Assembly (NCBI GenBank): GCA_027382625.1
Contig: JAJKFJ010009526.1
Location: 1 to 14,559 of the forward strand
From: Tetmemena sp. SeJ-2015
Lineage: Eukaryota; Ciliophora; Spirotrichea; Sporadotrichida; Oxytrichidae
Reading direction: 5' to 3'
Length of the DNA: 14,559 nt
Shown: piece after piece, positions 1 through 7,700 of the stretch
How positions within the stretch are numbered: the first letter of the stretch is position 1
Layout of the letters: each line of letters begins with the position of its first letter
Translations under genes and position numbers: made by a program
Notes under the pieces: generated by a model
What the model saw: only the letters and a program-made list of their open reading frames with translations
The model's database searches: none
What the model was told of the DNA's origin: nothing

Positions 1-368
1 ACTGCCGAAAATTCGCTTCATTTTATTAATATTTGTAATGACTATCTTTAGTGAGAGAGGAAGATTTATATATTAGAGATTGATGAATTTAAATCAGAAA
101 TAGAGAATATCTATTCTGGCTTGATACTACTGCTACTACTCAACTACATTTATTTCATCACTTTTGCAGCAAGCAATACAAATCTACTATCAATTAGAAT
201 AGCCTAAATTTGTCAAAGAGCAGATTTCTTTAGATTAAACGATAAATAGACATTAGATAATTAAAGCCAGAGGGTTAAACAGTGCAAATATCTGAATTGT
301 CTGAGAGGATAGAAAATAATGAACTATGCTTAAGTAGCAGTAGTAATGAATCTAATTTTAAGTTATGA
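1..368 (+). CDS. 3' end of an unidentified gene (partial)
   Basis: Read with TAA/TAG as Gln, this stretch gives the C-terminus of a protein ending at TGA 366-368. After removing two proposed IESs (109-181 and 235-274), the frame reads EIDEFKSEIENIY, then YQLEQPKFVKEQISLDQ, then TVQISELSERIENNEL, and ends in a short Ser/Asn-rich tail (SSSSNESNFKL). The Glu/Lys/Leu/Ile spacing looks like a coiled coil. I do not recognise a family. A TGA at 52-54 lies in the same frame. It could belong to a third small IES (ATTT repeats at 31-34 and 64-67, 33 bp, frame kept), but this is weak. The gene would begin left of the window. Support is the coherent protein after splicing at exact repeats, and the fall to very AT-rich non-coding sequence after the stop. 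Chance open frames in AT-rich DNA with only one stop codon remain an alternative. Confidence 0.5.
109..181 (+). other. Candidate IES, pointer ATCTA
   Basis: ATCTA occurs at 109-113 and 182-186, 73 bp apart. Removing one copy plus the interior removes the in-frame TGA at 122-124 and shifts the frame by one, joining EIDEFKSEIENIY to YQLEQPKFVKEQ. The interior contains a TACTACTGCTACTACT-like run. The pointer is only 5 bp in a low-complexity area, so other pairings are possible. Confidence 0.42.
235..274 (+). other. IES, pointer TTAAAC
   Basis: TTAAAC is repeated at 235-240 and 275-280, with a 40-bp excised length. Excision changes the frame by one and joins KEQISLDQ to TVQISELSERIENNEL, leading to TGA 366-368. 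Neither flanking frame is open across the whole region without this junction. Confidence 0.68.
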
Positions 369-621
369 GTTTATAATAAAACGTACTTTGATTATAATAC
401 AATTTGCTAAAAAGTAAGCAATTTGATATATTGATGATGATTAATTCGCTTAATATATTATATATTATCACTCATTTAACTCCAATTCTAAGAATTAAAT
501 AAAGATAGAATTGATTTTGCTTTATCAAATTTTAAAAAATAAGTCTCACATCAATTAAGCATGTTTCATCTCTTTTTAAAGTGAATTCGATTGTCAATTT
601 GAATTTGTTGATATTAGAACT
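369..621. other. AT-rich intergenic spacer
   Basis: About 253 bp of strongly AT-rich sequence lies between the TGA of the left partial gene and the first ATG of the next gene. I see no gene, telomere-like repeat or RNA gene in it. It presumably holds the 3' flank of one gene and the promoter/5' UTR of the next, but I recognise no specific motif. Confidence 0.6.
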
Positions 622-3325
622 ATGATGGAAAATTTTTCATAGTAAATTTAAGCATCTAACCAACCAAATCCCCCGAATAATTATAACCATGCTAGCAAAG
701 CAGCAGCCCTTAACTTTCTGCCCCAGGCCACTGCAAATATCCTGAGTCACCTGGACCAATAAATAATAGAGCAGATAGGTCAGCAGCTGCGGCCTCAGCA
801 GGTTTTAACCAACCCTCTTCTGAGCAACTCCAATATTGTGAGAGCAAAGGTTTCTTTAAACTAGCAGTAGCAGCATCCTTTCACAGGAGTGCCACCAACT
901 TCCTCTTTATCAGCTCACTAGCAAACTATCTAACTTTCGGGTCGCAGGAGTAAAATAGCACTCCCTAATCTTATCTTAAAGAAGCAGCAGATTAACTTCG
1001 AGAGCGATTAGCCGGGGAGAAGTTTCCTGCCCGAAATTAAAAGCCCCTCGATACAGTTTTAATAATCCCCTAACTTGCAACAGCGCAGTCTTGTATCTGC
1101 TGCGAGTAGGTTGTCGCAACAGCAGCAACTTAGTAACGCTAATTTTCACCAAACTTTAGCAAGGGAGGGGAATAACCTGCCAGCTGATGTTTAATAAACT
1201 TAGAGAGGGAGCATGTAGGAGGATGCCTATGGAGCGCAGAGCATCTAGAGTCGTATCCCGTAGCAACAAATGGCTGTAACTAATAAACCTAGACTATAAA
1301 AATAGCGTATTAAATAATTTGTTGCTAATTAAGTTTAGGTCTAATAAATTCTAGGGTCAGTAATTAATAACGCTAAAAATAAATAAAAAATCCTTGAATG
1401 GTGATTCAAAAAATTAAGACTTGAGCAGAAACGCTCAGATGTCAGAGGAGCTGCTCAAGAAATCTTCACTGTTTAGAAGAGACATGCGCAAGCTCAATAT
1501 CATGAAGGAGGTGAAAGATAATTGTATGTTGATATTTGTAAAATCTTTGAGTGAAAGTACTGCTTGAGAATAAGCAGAAGATGGATTTGTTCTCTCCACC
1601 CAAATAAAAGGTGCAGCTTAGCATACCCATTCTGCAATTTCAAAATTAGGAACAGTCCGAATCATGCTTAATATATAGCTATAACATTTAGAGAATCAGA
1701 TCTACGTACTCAGGAGGCTTGGATATTTGGTGCCGCAGGAATGAGTCAAAAAATTGCTAAATTAATCTTTTATAGTCCACCAACTTCCTCAAATTACAGG
1801 TTCCCTTTCCAAAGGAGATCGATCGGAGGTGATGAGCTTAATCCCACTAACTCAAGTGGGCTCATCCTTCCTTCGCCCTTTGGACTCAACTAATCTGCAA
1901 GTTAGCCCACTAGCCCAACACTGCCTCAGTATGCTGGCTCTCAACTTTCGAAGGCTTAGCTCAACACACCATATTAAAAGACACCTCTACATTTCAGTTT
2001 CAAGTCCCCAAGAGTGCCCTTCCCTAAGATGAGCAATAACTTCCTCCAAGCCAATGATAACACATAAGTTTATTCTTAACCTACTCCCAATCAAAATATA
2101 TCGAACAGTGTCGGCCATTCCGGCTAATCAGTAGGTTCAATCTTCTAGAATACCCCTTCTTCAACAAACGGTGTAAGCTATGGCAGCATGATGGGCAAGA
2201 TTCAACCTTTGAAGAACTTTAGAAAGATATAAATTACTTATTAGCTTTGAAGGTGTTCGACCACTAGATCTTCCAGGACTAATTGATTAAGATAGTAGAG
2301 AATGCTTCTCTAGGGAATAACTACAGTAAGATGAACACCAGCAATAACACCAGCTACTTAATGAACGACAGCCAGAACAACTCACTTATGCAGAGAGACA
2401 CAGCAGCTGGAGCCACAACTCAAGATGGAGCCGTTGATCCAAGCTCGAGTATGCTAATGCAGCATTAGGATACGCAGATATACTCGTAGTTGCTGAATGG
2501 ACAGGAGGAGGACATGTTTGAGCAGACCTTTGAGGAACTGCTGTTGGTGCAGGACTATGAGGATGACGAGCACCTACTCATCTAGGGTGAGGTTGAGAAC
2601 GAGGAAGGAGGTAACTCCCCCAATAACGTTGACTGCTGGTTCTTAACTACACTTGCTGAGGCTGTTAAGCAAAAGTAGATGTCTATCGACGAGAGAGGAG
2701 GGAGCAGTTCAAAACACAGGGACTCAATATATTTAAATTTAAATTGAGATCTTTTTATTTTGACTCTATCCTTGATAATCAGCTGTTTGAGGAATTCAGT
2801 GATGCAGCCCAGGAGCCAGACATAGCTCAGGTACTGGACGACTGCAAGAAGGACCAGGAGAGGGAGATGAAGCAGACCCTCAACGAGATCATCAAACTGC
2901 TCAAGCTAAAGGGTGAGACTTAGAAGGACAAGAAGGTTAACACTTCCTCCATCAACAACTCTCTGAGCTCCAGTATCAGTCCTGAGTAGAATAGAAGCAG
3001 TTGCCACCAGAATAGTTAGTCACCTTCTTCCTTGAAGATTAACCTGCATGACATCAACCCCAGTCTCAGCAAGTTCGCCAAGGTTTCTCAGTTCCAACAA
3101 AAGCAGAGGTAGAATGAGAAACTGCACTAGGGCTTGGCTGAGAGCAAGAAGAGGAAGAAGGACGTCCTGGGGCAGATGAAGGATTTCTTCTAGGAGATGG
3201 GCGATGCCAATAGTCCCGACAACAGAAGCAGCTTCATGGATAAGAAGATCATCTCCAACTAGCAGATAGTAAATAGAAACAGCTTCAGCAGGTCCTCCAT
3301 CAATCAAACCTTAGACAAGCCGTGA
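622..3325 (+). CDS. Gln/Ser/Asn-rich protein of unknown function, IES-interrupted
   Basis: The gene starts at the tandem ATG 622/625 and ends at TGA 3323-3325. Removing six IESs (61, 40, 34, 30, 38 and 41 bp) leaves 2,460 nt, 819 aa. The N-terminal third is low-complexity and Gln-rich (QQQQ runs, many TAA/TAG codons). A basic helical stretch follows (EELLKKSSLFRRDMRKLNIM, then KEVKVLLENKQKM). The middle is Ser/Pro/Asn-rich (SPPTSSNYRFPFQRRS). A hydrophobic helix (VFDHQIFQDQLIKIVENA) and an acidic block (QDYEDDEHLLIQGEVENEE) come before a Lys/Glu-rich probable coiled coil (DDCKKDQEREMKQTLNEIIK) and a polar C-terminus. I recognise no catalytic motif or family. The composition would suit a disordered scaffold or regulatory protein, but that is inference. 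The start is chosen because the sequence upstream is AT-rich with no protein-like frame. It lies on the same strand as the next two coding blocks, probably as an independent unit. Confidence 0.82.
1280..1340 (+). other. Alternative IES, pointer CTAATAAA (excludes the one at 1369)
   Basis: CTAATAAA occurs at 1280-1287 and 1341-1348, 61 bp apart. Excision moves frame 1 to frame 2 and gives AVTNKFQGQQLITLKIN, leading into RNAQMSEELL. The 1369-1429 pair makes exactly the same frame change, so only one of the two can be used. This one has the longer pointer but the less regular protein. Confidence 0.4.
1369..1429 (+). other. IES (preferred of two), pointer AACGCT
   Basis: AACGCT occurs at 1369-1374 and 1430-1435, also 61 bp apart. 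Excision removes the in-frame TGA at 1402-1404 and joins VQQILGSVINNA to QMSEELLKKSSLFRRDM, giving a continuous amphipathic-looking helix. The interior has about 25% G+C. It is mutually exclusive with the CTAATAAA pair at 1280/1341. Confidence 0.52.
1511..1550 (+). other. IES, pointer GTGAAAG
   Basis: GTGAAAG occurs at 1511-1517 and 1551-1557, with a 40-bp excised length and an AT-rich interior. Excision joins RKLNIMKE to VKVLLENKQKMDLF and bypasses stops in both frames. Although it begins with GT, no sliding of the boundary gives a GT...AG pair, so it is not a standard intron. Confidence 0.85.
1659..1692 (+). other. IES, pointer GAATCA
   Basis: GAATCA occurs at 1659-1664 and 1693-1698, 34 bp apart, with a very AT-rich interior (about 20% G+C). 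Excision joins NQEQSES to DLRTQEAWIFGAAGMS and moves the frame from 0 to 1. That frame then stays open for over 500 bp. Confidence 0.75.
1744..1773 (+). other. Frame-preserving candidate IES, pointer AGTC
   Basis: AGTC occurs at 1744-1747 and 1774-1777, with a 30-bp excised length of which the interior is almost pure A/T. It contains no stop in frame, so retention would only add ten residues. Excision gives AAGMSPPTSSNYRFPF, which matches the Ser/Pro style of the surrounding protein better than the hydrophobic insert does. Only composition and the short repeat support it. Confidence 0.58.
2207..2244 (+). other. IES, pointer CTTTGAAG
   Basis: CTTTGAAG is repeated exactly at 2207-2214 and 2245-2252, 38 bp apart, with an AT-rich interior. 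Excision removes the TGA at 2248-2250 and joins GKIQPLK to VFDHQIFQDQLIKIV, moving frame 1 to frame 0, which then runs to the next IES. The 8-bp pointer makes this one of the clearest junctions. Confidence 0.88.
2721..2761 (+). other. IES, pointer GACTC
   Basis: GACTC occurs at 2721-2725 and 2762-2766, 41 bp apart. The interior is almost entirely A/T and includes TATTTAAATTTAAATTGA, whose TGA would end translation. Excision joins SSSKHRD to SILDNQLFEEFSDAA and opens the last frame, which ends at TGA 3323. Confidence 0.87.
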
Positions 3326-3592
3326 AGCAAAATTATAAGCTGAAGAGTATCACAAGTTAACTTTATAACTAAGTATATGCAGCAGAAATTACTGCTCTAT
3401 AAGCTTGGTAAGACCTATTTAGGTCTGGTCTAAGTAGTTTTCCAAATGATTGCTTCTTATATACGAGATAAATCGTATTATTTATGAGTTCTATTAACGG
3501 GTTCTTTTAATTTGATTCCAAGTGAAATTCATTTTAAATAAGGCGTTCATTATATTGTCACAGAATGAGAGTGTCAATCTATTAGGGCACTG
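3326..3592. other. Spacer between the Gln-rich gene and the XRN2-like block
   Basis: These 267 bp hold no frame I can assign. They contain two short perfect inverted repeats: AGACCTA/TAGGTCT at 3411-3426 with a 2-nt loop, and ATACGA/TCGTAT at 3461-3478 with a 6-nt loop. The left part is presumably the 3' flank of the Gln-rich gene. I find no N-terminal XRN motifs here in any frame. Confidence 0.5.
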
Positions 3593-4707
3593 ATTTATGG
3601 AGCAGACGCCGATCTGATCATGCTTGGGCTGAGCACTCACGAACCTCACTTTTGCATTTTGAGAGAGTAGTTCATGGGAGCAAGCGACAAAAAGTGCACT
3701 ATCTGTAATGAGACAGGCCACTTAGACTCAGAATGCAAGTCCAATCCTTCAGGAGGGGCCAAAATCTAGCTCTCTAAAACAGTAAAGTTCCAGTTCATTA
3801 GACTTAGCGTACTAAGGGAATACCTATTCCTAGAATTCAAGGATGTTCAATAGAGAAATATCAATCTATCTTAGCTCATAGTATTTTAAAGAGACTACCA
3901 TTTGCATTTGACTTCGAGCGCATAATAGACGACTTCGTGTTTCTCTGCTTTTTCGTAGGGAATGATTTCCTGCCTCACTTGCCTAGTCTGCATATCGGAG
4001 AAGGAGCTTTGGATGCTATTATGGTGATATATAAGAACTTATTGCCCTCTCTGGGTGACTACCTGACCACCAGTGGAGAGATAGACTTCTCCAAGGTTGA
4101 TATAGTGTTCCACGACATAGCTAAAATAGAAGAAGAGCAGTTCAGGATGAAGAAGGCTAATGAGGAGAGACAGGCTTAAAGAGGAGGCTTCGGAGGTAGA
4201 GGCGGAAGAGGCGGCTACTAGAGAGGCAGAGGAGGGCACTAGATGCTAGATCAGTCTAGGGCAGAAGCAGAGAAGAAACCAGAGGAAGAAGAGAAGAAGG
4301 AGCCAACTGCGGAGGAGTTTGAGCAAAACCAGTTGAGTGAGATCACCAAGGCTCAGGAGGCTCAACTCAGTGAAGAGGAGCTGAACAAGTTAGCAGACCA
4401 AAAGATGAAGGAGATCGTGAAGAAGCTGCTGGTGGAGAAGAACAAGAAGATTGAGGCAAAGTATGTGGACAAGGTGCAGTTTGGAACTGACGGATGGAAG
4501 CTCAGGTACTACAAGGACAAGTTCCATGTGGACCCCGATGAGTTCAAGGAGTTCACCAACAAGATCAAGCAGTCCTACATCGAAGGTCTGCAATGGGTCT
4601 ACTCTTACTACTACAACGGCTGCCAAAGCTGGAGCTGGTTCTACCCCTTCCACTATGCGCCCTTCGCCAGTGACCTAGTAAACTGCGACAAGATAGTTAT
4701 CAAGTTT
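3593..4707 (+). CDS. XRN2: Orphan internal block of an XRN2/RAT1-like 5'-3' exoribonuclease
   Basis: After removing one IES, this block encodes about 359 residues of the conserved core of a nuclear 5'-3' exoribonuclease, the family that degrades uncapped RNA and acts in transcription termination. In order: [20 protein letters not shown] with two metal-binding aspartates; a CX2CX4HX4C zinc knuckle ([14 protein letters not shown], 3695-3736) typical of XRN2 rather than XRN1; [20 protein letters not shown] core with the GND aspartate (about 3946-3984); an RGG-rich insert ([11 protein letters not shown], about 4183-4215); a Glu/Lys-rich segment; [11 protein letters not shown]; and [15 protein letters not shown]. 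The normal N-terminus (MGVP start and the first acidic catalytic residues) is missing, and so is everything after KIVIKF. Neither end has a start or stop codon of its own. I read it as germline MDSs whose partners lie outside the window; a truncated duplicate is the alternative. Confidence 0.9.
3852..3889 (+). other. IES, pointer AGAGA, inside the XRN2-like block
   Basis: AGAGA occurs at 3852-3856 and 3890-3894, 38 bp apart, with an AT-rich interior. Excision joins [15 protein letters not shown] to [17 protein letters not shown]. This restores the conserved family order (LREYL, then LPF.FD.ER.IDD), which independently confirms the junction. Confidence 0.92.
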
Positions 4708-4773
4708 GTGATTGCTTTGATTCTAAAAGCAAATAAAATATTTAAAATAAAATAAATTAATAATATCATCATA
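4708..4773. other. AT-rich gap between XRN2-like block and next ATG
   Basis: Homology to XRN2 ends after KIVIKF, and the next 66 bp are mostly A/T. The XRN frame happens to stay open (no TGA) and is in phase with the ATG at 4774. The translated linker is low-complexity Ile/Lys/Asn, unlike either protein, so I read it as non-coding DNA: the MDS edge, then the 5' flank of the next gene. Confidence 0.6.
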
Positions 4774-7700
4774 ATGTATAACTGTCCCCAAGTGTTTCAA
4801 GACTCGACTATTTCCTCACCCTTGTTGATAGCTCTGCACCCTTCAAAGCCATTGATTGCATGCGAGCAGTCACTTAACATAGAGCTGCAGAATTTTAACA
4901 TCCAGGGTCAGAAGACCTACATACCCTTCAACGCTAAATAAAACCAGCTCATGTTTTCCAAGTGTGGAGCACTCCTCATCGTTTCATTTAAGACTGCAGA
5001 CAACTTGAACTCACTGAGAATGATTAATCATGAGAGTGGATTGGATGTGTGCGATCCTCTTCTAATTCAGAGTTGTGACAAGGTGCGATTAGTCCCTCTG
5101 CCTAATCCACTCATTCACTATGAATACTCAAAGACTGCTTAAAACTAAATAAATCGGTTCTTCATCATTCAGAGCTACTAGTTTAAAAATGGATCACCAG
5201 CTGGCTACTCTCTCCATATCCATGATATCAAATAAGATAAGCAGAAGAAAGCTACTTGCTATTAAGAGGTTTAGAGATAGTACATTTCTGGATCAGCAAC
5301 TCCACTTAGTTTCATAGTATAGTCGCAAGCTTCTTCGGACTAGAACATGCGCAGATTGATTGTTTGTGAATCAAATTCTTTGAAGACTTTGGAAGTAAAC
5401 TTGGCAACTAAACAAGTCCAAGTGGCTATAAATAATTCTCTCTATGATTTATTGATCTTTATTTATAAGCAAGTTAAATTACCTCCTGCAATTAAGACCA
5501 TCAAGATAATTGAGGAATACAATTTAATCGTCTTGCTTTATGAATCAGGCGACATATAAGCTATAAACATGGCAGGAGGGTTGCTCTATGAATAAAAGCA
5601 TAATGAATAGAGTGGGAAGTATACTTGCTACGCTGTCTCTAAGGCTATATTAATTTGTGGAAGTGAGAAAGGCAGCACTGTTCATTTTAACCTTCTTAAT
5701 GGCCAATTCATAAAGTAGATACCTTTCTAACCTAAACTCCTCAAGCCTTTCTTTGTGGACTATCATCTCCAAGTCCCTAGGAAAGTAGAAGCAATAGCAA
5801 TCAACTCTGCAGATAAATTATTTGCTTTCTTCTTTATTGTATAAGATAACTTACTAACTAATTTCGAAGACCACTCTTCCATACTACTAGATTAATTCTC
5901 GAAGAAGATTTTGTCATTCCATCAAGGAAAGAAAGCCTCACTTATGTACTTAACTCCGATGCCACTTACGCTATCAGAAGTCTAGTTTGCAGCTTTACCT
6001 GAGTAGAATCAACTCATTATGTTTGCTAAGAACGAACTTGCTTAACAAGGCTATGAGTATTAGATTATTGACTTGAACTCAGCTATAGATTCTTACTATA
6101 AATGTTTTTCTTTAAATTTCATTCTTCAGTTGAATTGAGCAAACTTCTCCCTAATATGTAAATGAGGACTATAAAGGGCTTAGACATTGAGGGCAGTCTC
6201 TCATTTATCACAGTGATGTATCTTCAAGCTATTGCATTTATCGACTTGAGAGAGTTTAAGCTCATGGGATATGCAGTTTTAAGCCTTCAAGATCTAGATT
6301 CAGAGTATGATCAATCAAAAGCAGACAAAAATAGGGCGTTTCAAGTACAAGCAATCAAAATCTAAGACTAGCAAACTATAGTAATTGAAACTAATTTATC
6401 AAGCACTCTGTTCAAATTAAGCCCACTATAAACTGCAGCTTAGCAAATAGAGATAATCAAAGTTCATGATATTGAGAGAGCAGTCCCAGATTTGAAAGGC
6501 TGTATCTAAATTCTTTAAAATGGGTATGAGAGTTCTTACCAGCAAATAAAGCTGTATCTTATTTTTGCTTGCTGTTTAGGATATCTAAGCCAGAGATCTT
6601 AGAGCTCATCACTATTCAAATCCATCAAGACCATTTAGAGAGGTCAAGTGAAATGATTTATCAAATCGAAGGACAGATTATTGACTTCAAAATTCATACC
6701 GCTTCCAAAGAATATGTCGTCGTTCTCACTAATTAGGGATACTACTACATTTTCAACATAGCAGGGGGAGATATAAGAGCTAAAATCAAGTTGAAATACT
6801 CTGCTGATCTATTTGAGATAGATCCCACAGGTCTGTTTGGTTTATTCAGGTGTGGAAGCACTCTTCTATTGTTGGAACTAGCCACTGGTGCTTTGGTCTT
6901 TGAATTCTCCACTCCATTTTTCAGCATTGGAGAATTTGCATTCAGCAACAATTGCAAAGATATCTTAGTGAGTGATAGTGCTCAAAACAATTCAGCCATC
7001 TATGAACTCGACCCTCGAATCTACTAAAAGATGTAAAGACTATTGCATCTTCTCAATTTAATTTGTCTATACTTTATATTGCAGCAGATTCAATTAGATC
7101 CTCTCTACTGGACTAAATTTCCCATTATGCTCTAGACTACTCAGCAATTGTCAGATTATGAAAAGTAAATCCTCAGATAGAGAAAAAAGACTGAGGACCC
7201 AAGCTACAACCCGCAAGCTTATCATCCCTTTTTAGACAAGTCCATCAACCAATCTCAATAACTCAATCAGACACTACTCTACTAGACGCTTATGAATAAA
7301 TCCTAGAATAAAGCAGAATTTAAGAATCAAGGTTATCTAAAAGAAGGAGCTAACTTGAATAGATCTTACTCAGGCTATAAATCAGCTATTAACTCTCAAT
7401 AGAGGACCAGTCATTTAAAGTCCGCATCTGCGCAGAGACAATAAGTTTCTTCAAAGTCACCACCATAGAGGAAAAGTTAATCTCCCTAGAAGAGAGGCAC
7501 CAATATCAATCATTAAAAGCCTTTAAACAAGTCACAGAGCTCTCTCGTATATAGGCTTATTAATTTTAAGCTCGATTAGACCTCAATCAAGATTCTAAAA
7601 GGTGTATAATAGTCAAAGAGCAAATGGAACTATTGAAACTGGAACTTACAGAGATTCTTTTCAAAACAGAAACTTCTTGCAGAATCAATAACTACTCACT

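Noticed and set aside
1291..1421. AGACT repeat pair as an IES
   Set aside because: It leads into a frame that stops after the next IES junction; the other two pairs lead into the frame that continues.
1511..1551. Reading the interruptions as short GT-AG introns
   Set aside because: For most junctions no sliding of the boundary within the repeat gives GT...AG, whereas every one has an exact flanking direct repeat and restores the frame.
1829..2032. 67-codon plus-strand ORF under the standard code
   Set aside because: It is a different frame of the Gln-rich gene; the true frame is continuous on both sides when TAA/TAG are read as Gln.
2160..2206. TTCAAC repeat (2160/2201, 41 bp) as the IES in this part of the Gln-rich gene
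   Set aside because: The interior is not AT-rich. The 8-bp pair CTTTGAAG (2207/2245) explains the same frame change with an AT-rich interior and a better protein.
4390..4653. 87-codon minus-strand ORF opposite the XRN2-like block
   Set aside because: It is a Leu/Val-rich shadow of a Glu/Lys-rich coding strand; the plus strand matches conserved XRN2 motifs.
5811..5849. AGATAA repeat (5811/5844, 33 bp, frame kept, AT-rich) as another IES
   Set aside because: Possible, but the retained sequence AINSADKLFAF looks like a normal propeller strand, so I did not accept it without somatic data.
7625..7646. TGGAACT repeated 15 bp apart
   Set aside because: The frame is kept and the sequence is coherent (NGTIETGTYRDSF), with no AT-rich interior. 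It is more likely a small coding duplication than an IES.
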